Below, in pieces: positions 38,401-48,400 of a stretch of DNA of 64,000 nucleotides; position 1 is the first letter of the stretch, and each line of letters begins with the position of its first letter. The stretch covers positions 24,176,694 through 24,240,693 of the forward strand of contig OX424570.1 of the NCBI GenBank assembly GCA_949152475.1, in the 5' to 3' direction. The notes beneath the pieces are model-generated. The model was not told the origin of the DNA. It saw nothing but the letters and a program-made list of their open reading frames with translations, and searched no databases. The stretch is from Terebella lapidaria. Its lineage: Eukaryota; Annelida; Polychaeta; Terebellida; Terebellidae. The translations under genes and the position numbers were made by a program.

Positions 38401-39313
38401 ATTGCAATGACCCTGAATGTACTTCGCGTCTCGTTCATTCGCGACGTGGGCACATGCTTCGTCGTGTGGAAGGCAAGGCTCAGCACCTTCCGGGGACACC
38501 GCAGTGTAGAGTTCGTAGGTTTCAATCTGTGTTCCCACTGGACAGAGGACTTTGTGAAAATAGTCGTCTCTTGGGAGACAGAAATGCTTCAGTTTCTTCT
38601 CTGAAAATCAAAGACGATATTCTTTCGCCTATTTATTATTCCCTACCACATACAATTCAATCGTTCCACTACATTTATTCATCGAAAATACCATTATGAG
38701 GTAGGCCTAATGTATTTGTATCCATCCATCAGTTTTAAATGTTTGAATACTCTAATAATAATATAGTATGAAATATTATGTTTTTCGCCATTAAATTTAC
38801 CTTCAGGACTGACACACATATATTCCATTGTCACATAGTGTGTGTATATTTGAACATCTCCGCACATGGCTGGAAAGTCAACAACTGTGAAATCCGCACA
38901 TGCTGACTTATACTCGCATGAGGTGACAACCTCATTGTAGTTTTTCATGAATGATGTGGCGCTTATTTCCATTGTACAGTCGGTAATGTTGGCCGTACAC
39001 TGTTCAGGATCCTGACTCACACCAGCGTACACCCGAGCAATACGGACCACTTGATCCAGCGGGCAGAGAAACCGATCAAAGCTCTCCCCGTTACATCGTG
39101 TGATGCTCTTCAGTTCTGTTCAAATGTTTTGGTATGGTCAGGGTTGGATTCTAATTCAGTCTACCATATGTACTTCAAGTAAAACAACAAGTATACAGTA
39201 TGGCATGTTGTACTGCACAATAATGATGTTCCTAGATTGTTCAACTTACCTTCAGATTTTGCTACAAAACCAAAAATTATTAGTTTGATGCAGAATATAA
39301 TTAATTTATCCAT
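17473..39313 (-). CDS. SUEL-R2: five-domain SUEL-like lectin protein, tailless, probably decaying
   Basis: Nine minus-strand exons, 5' to 3': 39250-39313 (signal peptide), 38801-39115 (X), 38289-38600 (Y), 22552-22863 (A), 21052-21353 (B), 18262-18597 (C), 17911-18021 (stalk), 17605-17649 (hydrophobic) and 17473-17483 (G-K-M-stop). All internal exons start and end in phase 1. Exon B is 1 nt short relative to R1 and R3, and the hydrophobic exon is 15 nt shorter than in R3. Read through, exon B breaks the frame. Skipping it restores an in-frame product of about 501 residues, because its neighbours are phase-matched. Intron Y-A is about 15.4 kb and full of transposons. The role, if expressed, is extracellular carbohydrate recognition. 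A decaying gene, a splice variant or an assembly error are all possible. Confidence 0.68.
17605..17649 (-). CDS. SUEL-R2 exon, shortened hydrophobic segment
   Basis: Acceptor TTCAAG, donor AGAG|GTAAAC. Encodes M-N-I-V-P-L-V-P-V-I-A-F-I-R, too short for an ordinary membrane span. Identified by alignment to the 60-nt R3 exon. Confidence 0.6.
17911..18021 (-). CDS. SUEL-R2 exon, Ser/Thr stalk
   Basis: Acceptor GTTTCAG, donor ACAG|GTGAGT, phase 1-1. Ser/Thr/Gly-rich and cysteine-free. R3 has the matching exon at 45891-45998. Confidence 0.75.
18262..18597 (-). CDS. SUEL-R2 exon, domain C
   Basis: Acceptor CAACGCAG, donor TTAC|GTAATT, 336 nt, phase 1-1. T-T-C-V-N-E-T-L-N-I-S-C at the start and Y-Y-N-C at the end. 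Eight cysteines, frame open. Confidence 0.86.
19203..20983. repeat. GGTTACCGGACC-family repeat with GACCTTGA array, in R2 intron B-C
   Basis: One terminus is AATTAGCCCAAGGG at 19203; the other is GGACCAAAGGTCCGGTAACC ending at 20983. Between them lie several roughly 134-bp units with TGACCTTGAAAATGAGGTCA cores, plus the CCATTTTGAA region. Confidence 0.75.
19365..20076. repeat. 356-bp direct tandem duplication inside the array
   Basis: The segment starting AAGTCAACAATGAGTGAG at 19365 recurs at 19721 nearly unchanged. Each copy holds an 11-bp-stem hairpin, AATAGGGGAGA-GATTA-TCTCCCCTATT, and an AT-rich TATAAATATTTTATATA stretch. Confidence 0.75.
21052..21353 (-). pseudogene. SUEL-R2 exon, domain B with a 1-nt deletion
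   Basis: Acceptor ATTGCAG and donor ACTG|GTATGC are intact. The sequence follows domain B of R3 closely up to the seventh cysteine (T-C-G-A). There one nucleotide is missing near 21105 relative to R3, and the frame runs into a TGA. Beyond it the other frame resumes the conserved N-L-Y-L-M-V-V-Y-Y-C-E-T. A sequencing or assembly error cannot be excluded. Confidence 0.75.
22552..22863 (-). CDS. SUEL-R2 exon, domain A
   Basis: Acceptor TTTATAG, donor AAAG|GTTGGT, 312 nt, phase 1-1. Core C-P-V-G-S-E-I-Q-I-L-E-G-Y-S-V-A-N-T-T. Six cysteines, so one disulfide of the eight-cysteine module is absent in this domain type in all paralogs. Confidence 0.87.
23092..24270 (+). mobile_element. Crypton-like tyrosine-recombinase fragment, copy 1
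   Basis: Open part 23446-23658 encodes S-I-K-H-G-L-N-R-H-L, D-I-L-K-G-A-E-F-K-N-S and A-M-T-K-E-L-E-K, the N-terminal DUF3504-type region shared by Cryptons and ZMYM/QRICH1-like host genes. A second open part, about 24013-24270, ends A-R-H-I-M-T-V-T-G-Y-K-S-E-Q-S-L-K-T-Y-S-F, the C-terminal recombinase motif with its tyrosine nucleophile. The parts lie in different frames with a gap and the same break is in copy 2, so the element was dead before the block duplicated. Confidence 0.65.
24271..26937 (+). mobile_element. LINE (CR1/L2-like), copy 1, degenerate
   Basis: An endonuclease fragment near 24382-24690 shows V-I-G-A-T-E-T-W-I-D, G-G-G-A-C-M-Y-A-N and V-G-G-C-Y-R-P-H-K. A reverse transcriptase follows at 25363-26106 with Q-K-A-F-D-T-V-D-H-D, C-G-V-P-K-G-S-I-L-G-P-L and Y-T-D-D. 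The fragments are in several frames. The 3' end is an AAATAAAATC repeat at about 26908-26930. The catalytic YADD of copy 2 is YTDD here. Confidence 0.78.
26938..28975. other. Segment present only in block copy 1
   Basis: Lies between the LINE tail and the TGTTTCTTACTAAGC segment; copy 2 joins these directly at about 35250. Contains three 20-bp repeats of GAATCTCTGTTAAATGTTTT (about 27217-27275) and the repeat at 27632-28672. No gene recognised. Confidence 0.65.
27632..28672 (+). repeat. ACCCTCGCCCC-ended repeat, copy 1
   Basis: Starts ACCTCGCCCCGACAGGGGG and ends with the inverse GGGGCGAGGGTCTG, giving terminal inverted repeats of about 11 bp. Internally about 300-bp subunits share GTCGAAAAATTGGGGGTCACG and the GTTGCCATG-CAACGGAAAA stretch. 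The reverse-orientation relative is 46157-49004. Confidence 0.65.
28976..29868. repeat. Shared 3' segment of block copy 1
   Basis: Nearly identical to 35250-36138, beginning CTGTTTCTTACTAAGC. No coding family recognised in the short open frames it contains. Confidence 0.65.
29869..30446. other. GC-rich spacer between the block copies, with internal repeats
   Basis: Starts TGTAACGGGGTTTCC near 29873, ends CTTGTCTCCC, and contains repeats of about 112 bp around CACCTGAAATG and GAAGCGTCTCCGCCTC. Its composition is unlike its surroundings. It might be an LTR-derived fossil, but no partner or coding part is visible. Confidence 0.35.
30447..32574 (+). mobile_element. Crypton-like fragment, copy 2, split by an insertion
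   Basis: The same N-terminal region (30801-31013) and C-terminal tyrosine region (about 32316-32573) as copy 1, separated here by the TTAA-flanked element. Confidence 0.65.
31231..32225. mobile_element. 995-bp non-autonomous DNA element with TTAA target duplication
   Basis: TTAA occurs on both sides (31227-31230 and 32226-32229). Block copy 1 keeps the uninterrupted site at 23872-23875. Long divergent inverted repeats lie inside: CAAATGTAACTTAC near 31433 pairs with GTAAGTTACATTTG near 32010, and GAATTTTGGTATG/GGCCG near the left end pairs with the right end. TTAA duplication is the mark of piggyBac-type transposition. No transposase is encoded. Confidence 0.8.
32575..35240 (+). mobile_element. 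LINE (CR1/L2-like), copy 2, degenerate
   Basis: Endonuclease pieces at 32676-32980 and reverse transcriptase at 33662-34294 with C-G-V-P-K-G-S-I-L-G-P-L and an intact L-Y-A-D-D-S-A. The 19-nt internal repeat near 34249 shifts the frame after the reverse-transcriptase core. Confidence 0.78.
36139..38288. other. R2 intron sequence, unassigned
   Basis: Includes a somewhat GC-richer stretch at 36150-36500 with an AATAAA near 36470, a poly-G run near 37930-37945, and otherwise AT-rich sequence. No exon fitting the phase-1 pattern was found. Confidence 0.45.
38289..38600 (-). CDS. SUEL-R2 exon, domain Y
   Basis: Acceptor ATTTTCAG, donor TATG|GTAAGC, 312 nt, phase 1-1. Eight cysteines. Core C-P-V-G-T-Q-I-E-T-Y-E-L-Y and end L-Q-Y-L-C-P-S-N. 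Confidence 0.87.
38801..39115 (-). CDS. SUEL-R2 exon, domain X
   Basis: Acceptor GAACAG, donor GAAG|GTAAAT, 315 nt, phase 1-1. Eight cysteines. Begins E-L-K-S-I-T-R-C-N-G-E and ends Y-M-C-V-S-P-E, a complete SUEL-like module. Confidence 0.87.
39250..39313 (-). CDS. SUEL-R2 exon 1: signal peptide
   Basis: ATG at 39311-39313 gives M-D-K-L-I-I-F-C-I-K-L-I-I-F-G-F-V-A-K-S-E, a typical leader, with donor GAAG|GTAAGT in phase 1. The R3 exon 1 at 59180-59243 is its clear homolog. Confidence 0.82.
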
Positions 39314-40488
39314 GTCTCTGGTATCAGTAGATGGGTGTTACGCTGACAGACAAACGAGAATATCCAAATATTCTGGAAAACGTAGTGTTTGTTTCAATAT
39401 TTATTGTTTTCTTAAATGCTTGTTCTGTGTTGGTCGTCACATCATTCAAGTGATGGATTGTCTAATTTTCTTCACATCTGCCAATTTCCCCCTCATAACA
39501 AATAGCCCCTGGATGATTTACTAGATAATTACCTCTGCTTTGAACGAAATTCACTGTCGTGGTTTTACCCATTGTAAGTTGGCAACAGACCGCTCATCTT
39601 TGAGTGTGTATGTTTTGTGCATGACTTTGTGTGCATGACTTTGATTTAAGTTTATTTTTAGACAAACGAGTCACGTACGAGCAAAATACTCTGGGAAGCA
39701 TGAGTGCACCTGATAGAATTCCTCCACAGCCACCACCCGACAACCGAATAAAACAATTTAAATCCAAGTCGAACCTCTTGGAATAGGTGCATCACAAGTA
39801 AATACGTACCCGCAAACAAACCGAGTTGATGGCAGTGTGAATGTACCATACTTTTTGTGAGATTCGAATGATGACAAGGAAATTATTCTAGATTTATATA
39901 GTTCTGCACCACTAATATCACGATTTCGAATTGGGAATGCAAACTAGGAATCAATTAGGTTAAGCCGATTAGTCACGTCAACGTTAACTTATGCACGTCA
40001 ATACTGCATCAATGCTCAGTGGTTTCAAGATCAAGCCCACCTATTATTTCTAAATCAAATGACATTCAACTTCATTCAAATACATGCGGTAGAAGCACCA
40101 GTCAATATGTGAAAAACCATATCAGTGGCCATTTCAAACACATACTTTCACACCACATTATCACGTTGAGGCACACGCGCTTTAGATAAATCTGGAACAC
40201 AAATAAGTGTAGATGGGCATAACTTTGGCAATTTGTTGACCAACGCACAAGGAAATGCATCCTCTAGACAGAAGGGGATTTTTGCTCCTCCTGGTACACT
40301 GCCCCGTCTGTGTTTGTCTCCATTGAACAGAGCTTGATCAAACATAGAGCGAGCAGCCCAAGCTGACCAAGAATCAATGAGTTGTCATGATCGATATATT
40401 CGCAAGTCGCAATCTACATGCATGTAGTTGCTCTGCAGTTACATGTTCAGTGTTGTGAGGCAGTGCTCACAGTCAGATCCAGAACTAC
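39314..40488. promoter_or_regulatory. Divergent intergenic region between SUEL-R2 and PAN-CTL2
   Basis: The two start codons face away from each other across about 1.2 kb. The left 60 bp matches the sequence upstream of R3 (59244-59300). The right part from about 40060 matches the region upstream of PAN-CTL1. A shared promoter region is plausible but no TATA box or binding site was identified. Confidence 0.45.
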
Positions 40489-40786
40489 ATGGAATCTGAC
40501 ACAGGGGGCAATAAGACTGATGGTGTCGGGTGTGTAGCCACTGTGAGGATTTATTGCAGGAAACAGACGTTTTTCATCGTTGATGGCTACACTTCACCTG
40601 GTGAAGTTATACAGATTGAAAATGACATTGCACTTTCTCAATGTCAGAGGATATGTCGCCAATATTATGAATGTAAATCATTCAACATGCACTGGTCGGA
40701 CATATCCCAGACTAGAGGCAATTGTACGTTGCTTAGCAACTGCACGAGGCTGGGACATACTATACAAGCAGACCACAACACACACT
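40489..40786 (+). CDS. PAN-CTL2 exon 1: PAN/Apple domain, leader missing
   Basis: Start chosen as the nearest in-frame ATG; it may not be used. Donor CACT|GTAAGT. The PAN cysteines are all retained. Confidence 0.65.
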
Positions 40787-41765
40787 GTAAGTAACAGATA
40801 ATGTTGCATGAATATACACAAGTCATGTCATGTGTTAGTCTAATTAGTCTCAAAACATCTACTCCAAACATAGTAATCGTTCAGCAACACCTGACCTAAC
40901 AAAGTCCAGAATCTACGATTGTAAAGAAATATATATGTGCAGTCGTTTGGGTTTGAGTTTATCGCATATTGATGGTTTTGAATATTGATGTGATTTCAGT
41001 GAGTTGCCCACGTGATATGTTCTATGAAGACGTCACTGGAAGCTGCTTCAGTGAACCAAAAAAGCTGACCTGGCACGATGCCAAGGAGTACTGCCCCTCC
41101 CTGCACCCAGAGGCCCGGATGCTCGAAGTCAGGGATGCGGTATTACAAAGTTTGCTTCAACATTTAGCTGGAGGTACATGTGATGTGATCAGTTTGAAAT
41201 TGAATGACTATCGAAGTTTATTAATTCACGTGTTCAGCTGAAGGATGATTTTTTTTTCAAATATATGTAAAAACTATTTTCAATATTGAGAATCTATGGT
41301 AAATGGCGACATGGATTATTGTACATAGACGGATAATTACATTCACGTCAGTTCTGGAAATAACACCTATAGATATACGCTCCTACACTAATATTGAAGT
41401 TGTAGATATTGACAAATGTGTACGCTTTTTAGGTGTAATTTCTGGTGAAAGGGTTCACAAAATATTACTTTCAAATTTACATTCGTTTCATCTTTGATGC
41501 TATCGATAACAATTTCTGCTATTTTGCAGGTAGCAACCTCTGGCTGGGAATGTTTCGAAAACCTGGAGGTGGTAGCGATCCTAACATTGATATCCTGTAC
41601 GCCAGTGATAACACCACTTTGGCTTTCCATAACTTCCACCCCACGCAGCCAGACGGTTCACCAACTGGACAAGACGCCAACTGTGTCGTTGCTTATCGTA
41701 GCAATGGTTACCTATGGTTTGATGCACCATGCGGGTCAGAAATCCCAGCTGTGTGCATATTTTGA
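40489..41765 (+). CDS. PAN-CTL2: PAN/Apple plus C-type lectin protein lacking a signal peptide
   Basis: Exons 40489-40786, 41000-41173 and 41530-41765 have the same phases and, for exons 2 and 3, the same lengths as PAN-CTL1. The mature part is almost identical, including QPD, V-V-A-Y and L-W-F-D-A-P-C. Relative to PAN-CTL1 about 59 bp is deleted before V-G-C-V-A-T, removing the original ATG and hydrophobic leader. The only nearby in-frame ATG (40489) gives M-E-S-D-T-G-G-N-K-T-D-G, which is not a signal peptide. The product would be cytosolic and its disulfides would not form, unless an unseen upstream exon supplies a leader. It is divergent with SUEL-R2 and tail-to-tail with SUEL-R3. Confidence 0.78.
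41000..41173 (+). CDS. PAN-CTL2 exon 2
   Basis: Acceptor GATTTCAG and donor GGAG|GTACAT identical to PAN-CTL1; 174 nt. One visible substitution in the conserved stretch (A-R-M-L-E-V for A-R-T-L-E-V). Confidence 0.86.
41530..41765 (+). CDS. PAN-CTL2 exon 3
   Basis: Acceptor ATTTTGCAG, stop TGA at 41763-41765. N to S and V to L changes near the W-F-D motif; all ligand-loop residues retained. Confidence 0.88.
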
Positions 41766-43402
41766 GAAGTGTTTTCGATTTAACAGTTTGATACTGGATT
41801 TGGAACACATTTCCTTCACTTTTGATGTCCACTAGTGATTACCATGCTCAGAGGTTTCATTGAAACGAATTGTATCGCACATTCATGAGATCAAGTTATG
41901 CACTGTGAAGCATGGGCCTATACATGTATGCATACAATTGAGAGACATTCTGTTTATGTGTTTATTCAAGCACTATTTCATCATTGGCATACGTTAGCTA
42001 GGATTATTATCGTCATATGACAAAATTTCAAGATAGTTGCTGGCACATACATGTATGTACATTTTTGACACTGATGACGTCATTGTTTGTTCACATGTTG
42101 ACTGCACCGAAACAGGCTAATGAAAGCTGTTTTATCAAGACATATCTTAAAACACTTTGCTAATGCAATGCTAATATGAATGTTATTTCTACATAATTAT
42201 GACTGGCTGTTTCCACCCCGGATGGAATCAATTCCTGTGCAAGTTCACCCGTGCAACATCCAATTGGGTTGGCACATAATAATCATCCAATTATTTATAA
42301 TCATGTCATCAAAGTGTTCTATATTGTGCCGCCTTGGTTTTCAGGACGAGTTTCACGAATTGATTGTTTACGGGGGGGGGGGGGGGGGGAGGGCAGCCAA
42401 TTCGCGTTTTTGTTGTCTGTGCTACCATCTCTCAACAGAGCTAAGTGAATATTATTGTAAATTGCAATGATGCAAACACTACAATGCTTCTTTTTGCTGG
42501 GAATTAGAGTTGCATTTTTGTTGTATAATTTGTCCACGACATTCAGTTGTTGTTGTTGGAATGTGAGAATTGATTCATGTTGGGCTGGAAATTTGCCATA
42601 TGGAGATTCTGAAGTTAAAGAAGCTATTAGCTTCTTATGATGAACTCGAATTTATTATTCCCAAATGTAGCACACCAATTCGTTTTATTTTGGTGTTGCG
42701 TTCAATCGCTGAGAAACCGTACCAGGAATACGCCTGAATTTCATGTCTTGGCCACAGTAAACACACTCCTCTGGCTGAGTAGCTATATAGTCTTTATCCT
42801 ATACCCAATTTGTGTAGGTTTCCGTACAGAACACTAGTGAGCAAACACAATTATACCTGCCACTTAAGGTGAAGTCGATAAGTCTCCAGCGATTTCAGGT
42901 GTAGGAATTCATGGTTAACACGAGAGAATCTCACGATTTGTGACGTGGTGTTCGGAATCGTCGTGTATTTCATCACGCTGTATAAACAGCATTGACGGGG
43001 TTGAATTATAGGGAATCATTTATATTCATCTTTCATGGCAGACTCATTGACGGAAATCGGTTAAATCGAGTTTTGTTTTTTTATCTGGACTATATCAAAA
43101 CGTTACTGCACATACAGTGTATACTGATTTTTTTCTATAAAGACCAGGTTTGAGGATATTGTTAGGTTAGGATGAAGATTCCAAGTGTGCAAATCGATGA
43201 AAAAGAAAAAAGTGTTTGCTCAAAATCATCCTGGGTTTGTGATGAAAATATATGCTTAGGATAGTAGATAATTGATTTTCAGTTGCAAGATGTCTGAACG
43301 ATTGATCAAATAGTTTGTCACACCCACGGGTCCTCTCGTGAGTAAATTAGTCGGAAGGCATTCAAAAGACCAAAAAGTTATAGCTCGTAACATGATTGTT
43401 AC
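41766..43402. other. PAN-CTL2 3' flank (duplicate of 11170-12982)
   Basis: Carries a pure G run of about 18 near 42371-42390. Contains the uninterrupted target site of the CACTG element at its right edge. No exon recognised. Confidence 0.55.
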
Positions 43403-45391
43403 TGGAGAGGCTCATACATCTACAGACTCCACTTTCAGGAGTTATTTGGTTTAATGAGCTAAGCTTCGACCTTGTTTAACCAAATAGAATCACCAGTTGT
43501 GTGAGCGGTTACGTACTGGCGTATGGCGTCATGGGACTGTTTGTAAAAGGTCTGGAGGTACAAAATATGTGCAACAAGATAAATTGATATTGCAAAGCTG
43601 TACATGTAGCTACATTGAAATGTTCTTGGAAACTGTCCGATTGAAACTGTTATTAAACGCGATGTGAAATCCTGTCCTCTGTAGTCCATCCAATTTCCAT
43701 GACTTCTAAGCGAAGAAAATCACCAAAGATTACTCACGTTCATACTTTTCATATTGCATTATTACACATATGAAATTCTGCGATCAATTTTGTGCTATAG
43801 CATGAATGCATATTTGAATAATTTCTATCCACCACAAAATCTGGGACCTCATCGAGAGTAATTAATCTGTCATCAGCATCTATAACCTGTTGACGCTGTT
43901 CTATTCGATGTTTTGAATGTACTGGAGTAATTTGTCCGTGTTATCACCAGACTCGGCCTTCGAATTGTGTATTTCATGATCCCGTAGGTATTATGGCTAG
44001 TCCCATAATATATTTGAGAATAAATAAATAAAAAAAACATCGTACTTTTCATATTTTATTTCGGGTCCTCTATGTGTCTAACTGGATAACACAAAATCGC
44101 AGACAACAGTTCATAAAATGTTTCAAAACAGACATAATACAATGTTGTATTTTACGTTTGCTATTGGTATCATCGAAATTCAGTTATATTTGTGGTAATA
44201 TATTAATATTTACAATGTATCAGCAATACGTTCGCTCACTACACATTCACTCATATAATAAACTATAGGTACTATCCACCTAATTTAACTACATACAGCG
44301 GCTTGTCCAGTTATTCCGTTTCTTTTCATTGAAAAGCACAATGGTAAAAAAACACTGACATGAACCTCTAGGGTGTGATATACGATTTGGTCGCGGTTGA
44401 TATTACTATTTATTTTGCTATCATGATCTCCGGATTTATAGTGATATCACTTCTCTTGTATCGGAGCATTATCACACACATATGAGGAAAGTTGGTGGTC
44501 AATACAGCCTTTGACAATCTATCAGTGTTCCACCAGTAAGATTAACAAAGTCTTCAAATTGTCCACACGGGACATCACTGCTCTACACTAGTCTTTCGAG
44601 GCTACCACACTAAATCTCACTACCAACTTCTGTCATGGAGGAACAAGGTTTGTGGTCGTTTCTAATATCGTCATGAGACTGGATAATAAATCAAAACACG
44701 GAATTGTGAAACTGGATCGTATAGTGCTAGTTGTTCCAAAGGGACATCTTAATGTTTAATAGCAACAGAAATCGATCATGAATATCACATATGATACACG
44801 GCAAACATAAGTTACCCGTCTGGTAGTATACATCTAATTTGTGAATAAACTGTGTTCAATCAAACTCATCACACACAAAAAAAGTGCAAATATGTTCCAT
44901 CCACATAAAATATTGAACATCACATGTTATGGATACTCGTGTGATGGCAACCAAACCAATAATGAGCAGCAAATAATTATTTGCAACAAAATGGAGGGTT
45001 TGGTATACAAAACATGATCTGTCCTCCCGACTGCGGCACGAAGTTGATGTAAATATATATACAAGTATAGAATAGACAACAAACATCCGTAGGTATGACG
45101 AATACACGAGTCAATCCTCGAACTTAGCGAGAGGATTAACAAGTGTAAAGTCATACCCTAGGCTGTGAGTTGTCTATTGAACTTGTACCACGGGTGTGTC
45201 TACGTGGAATAGACCATGGTCTGGCCTATTGTTGAAGGCGTCAATCGTGGTACAAATGAACAGTATGTTACCGAACCTAACAATAGGTCTGTGCTTTGTA
45301 ACATCGGTACAATAGCATTCAAATTGGGACGTGATTTACAACACAATATACATTGTAAACTTCACCACGGAACCTTCTGTTGGGAGATGAT
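43403..45391. other. SUEL-R3 3' flank (duplicate of 16397-17472, longer)
   Basis: Alignable in patches with the R2 flank. Also contains an ATGTTGTATTTTACGTTTG repeat near 44140 that is shared with 20078. No coding exon recognised. Confidence 0.5.
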
Positions 45392-45402
45392 TCACATTTC
45401 TC
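45392..45402 (-). CDS. SUEL-R3 terminal coding exon (G-E-M-stop)
   Basis: Acceptor GTTTCAG then GA GAA ATG TGA. The sequence aligns with the start of the R1 tail exon (AGAAATG) but is entered in another phase and stops at once. Confidence 0.5.
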
Positions 45403-48400
45403 CTGAAACACAAAAGACATGCAATTGCATTTTCATCTGCATAAAAATATAAGATCATTCAGCATATGTATATATCATTGCTTATACCTCCACTAAATTT
45501 GTAATAATGACTAACCTAGGACAAGATCAATAACCACCGCAACGATGACAAGAACAACTGGAACAACCTTCATCCCTTGAGGATAAGGAAATATGTTCAT
45601 CATCAGAATAATTGATATTGCATATTTTCAATATTGAAACAATCGGTATTAGATATCATCAAAATTGGAATCATTGATATTAGGTATTACATGTATGTGC
45701 TCAGATAGTCAATTAAATCAAAATAGATATGTGAAACACGCAATATTTTTATATCGATCATAATATGAAACACGATTGCAATACATTTAACATTATATGG
45801 TCATTTAAGTATGAAGGAAGCCGTTTTGAAAAGCTGTACTAACACTAAGGTCGTTTCAAACAGTTTGTCATTGAAATATAGTTAACTAACTTGTAGCTGG
45901 TGAACAAGTGGGCAACGAACTCTTTATTAGAGTCGTCTCTTCCATACTAGACGTTGTGGAGGTGTCACTCTGTCTGGAAGGTGTAATTGCTGTCACGTCT
46001 GAAACAGGGCAGGTTTGGCGAAGAGTGTGCTGCAGTTTCTCGTAAAATATCATGATACGCACACAATATTGACATCTTACTCTTGTTCTGTGGGCGTTAC
46101 AATCACAAATTTGCAGTGAAACGTTTCATATATCTACGATTGTAAATAGCGGCATACACAACGAGACAATCAGAGATTGCAGACCCTCGCCCTTTCAGAT
46201 TTAGTTACTACAAAATAAAAGCTGATGATCCTTATTTGTCGACCTTGGGTGATAAAAAGGAATTTGGATCGTACGACCATCGATCATATAGAAAATGATA
46301 CTATAGAAAAATACAAAATTAATGAGGGAAATTAATAATGAGTATAAGCAGAGCTATTGCGACTTTTCGCTTTTGACCTTTTCTGTGATCTTGACCTTGT
46401 CGCTCGATATTGTGCTGTAAAATTTCACAATGTTGTTTCTACAATCAAGACACACCTCCTGAATGAAAACGGTTGAAAAAGGATAGAAAATGGCTTCGCA
46501 ACATGTCATGATCTTGAATCTCAGAATATCTAAAGTCATGAAATCGTGATCCCCAATTTTTCGACATTGGGCGATAATGGAGAGTTTTCGTCATACTACC
46601 ATCGGCCGTACCATCAGAGTTAAATACAAAAATAGTAAGAACAAATTATATCAGGAAGAACGAACGTTATTGCCAATTATGTGATTTTCAAAAAGCGCTT
46701 CTGCCCTATAAATTCAAGATTGATCGGACGTTTTGTCTTTGAGTTATGAGCGCAGAATCAGCACATTAGCACTAAAACATTAGCACTGAAAAAAATTACC
46801 GAAATCGCGACCCCCAATTTTTCGACATCGGGCGATAATGGAGAATTTTCATCCTACGATCATCGATCGTACACCACACGATTGGAAATTGACCAAAGAA
46901 GAATTCAAAAATAGGTAGAAAAATTAGTATTAAGTAGAACTGGAGTTATAGCCGATTATGTGACTCACGTTTTCCGTTGCCATGACAACAATTTTTATCC
47001 GATTCCGACAAAATTTGCGGAAAACTGAGCCACTGCAAAAGCGCTTCTGCCCTGTAAACACTGGGTGGGAGCTTGCCAATGATTCTTGACAGTAAAAATC
47101 TTACCTCGCAGGGGCTTTGCTCGGCAAAAATGTTTTGTCGCATGGGCTTTCAGATGCCCCTGTGATTAAAGATTTTTGCCGAGCAATGCCCTTGCGAGGA
47201 AAGATTTTTACCGAGTTGACTCATCAAGAATCATGGGCAAGCTCCCACTCAGTGATGAATTTCAGATTGATCGGACGGTTCGTCTTTGAGTTATGAGAGA
47301 GACATTAGCACTGAAAATTCGCTAGCAAAAAATAACCAAAATCGTCACCCCCAATTTTTCGACATCGGGTGATAATGGGGAGTTTTCATCCTACGATCAT
47401 CGGTCTTACACCACACGATCGGGAATTGACCAAAGAAGAATACAAAAATAGTTGGAAAAATTATTATTAAGTGTAGCTGGAGTAATAGCCGAATCTCAGA
47501 ATATCTAAAGTCATGAAATCGTGATCCCCAATTTTTCGACATTGGGCGATAATGGAGAGTTTTCGTCATACTACCATCGGCCGTACCATCAGAGTTAAAT
47601 ACAAAAATAGTAAGAAAAAATTATATCAGGAAGAACGAACGTTATTGCCAATTATGTGATTTTCAAAAAGCGCTTCTGCCCTATAAATTCAAGATTGATC
47701 GGACGTTTTGTCTTTGAGTTATGAGCGCAGAATCAGCACATTAGCACTAAAACATTAGCACTGAAAAAAATTACCGAAATCGCGACCCCCAATTTTTCGA
47801 CATCGGGCGATAATGGAGAATTTTCATCCTACGATCATCGATCGTACACCACACGATTGGAAATTGACCAAAGAAGAATTCAAAAATAGGTAGAAAAATT
47901 AGTATTAAGTAGAACTGGAGTTATAGCCGATTATGTGACTCACGTTTTCCGTTGCCATGACAACAATTTTTATCCGATTCCGACAAAATTTGCGGAAAAC
48001 TGAGCCACTGCAAAAGCGCTTCTGCCCTGTAAACACTGGGTGGGAGCTTGCCAATGATTCTTGACAGTAAAAATCTTACCTCGCAGGGGCTTTGCTCGGC
48101 AAAAATGTTTTGTCGCATGGGCTTTCAGATGCCCCTGTGATTAAAGATTTTTGCCGAGCAATGCCCTTGCGAGGAAAGATTTTTACCGAGTTGACTCATC
48201 AAGAATCATGGGCAAGCTCCCACTCAGTGATGAATTTCAGATTGATCGGACGGTTCGTCTTTGAGTTATGAGAGAGACATTAGCACTGAAAATTCGCTAG
48301 CAAAAAATAACCAAAATCGTCACCCCCAATTTTTCGACATCGGGTGATAATGGGGAGTTTTCATCCTACGATCATCGGTCTTACACCACACGATCGGGAA

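Noticed and set aside
46946-48118. Two identical 65-codon frames 975 bp apart
   Set aside because: They exist twice only because of the tandem duplication and overlap the MITE.
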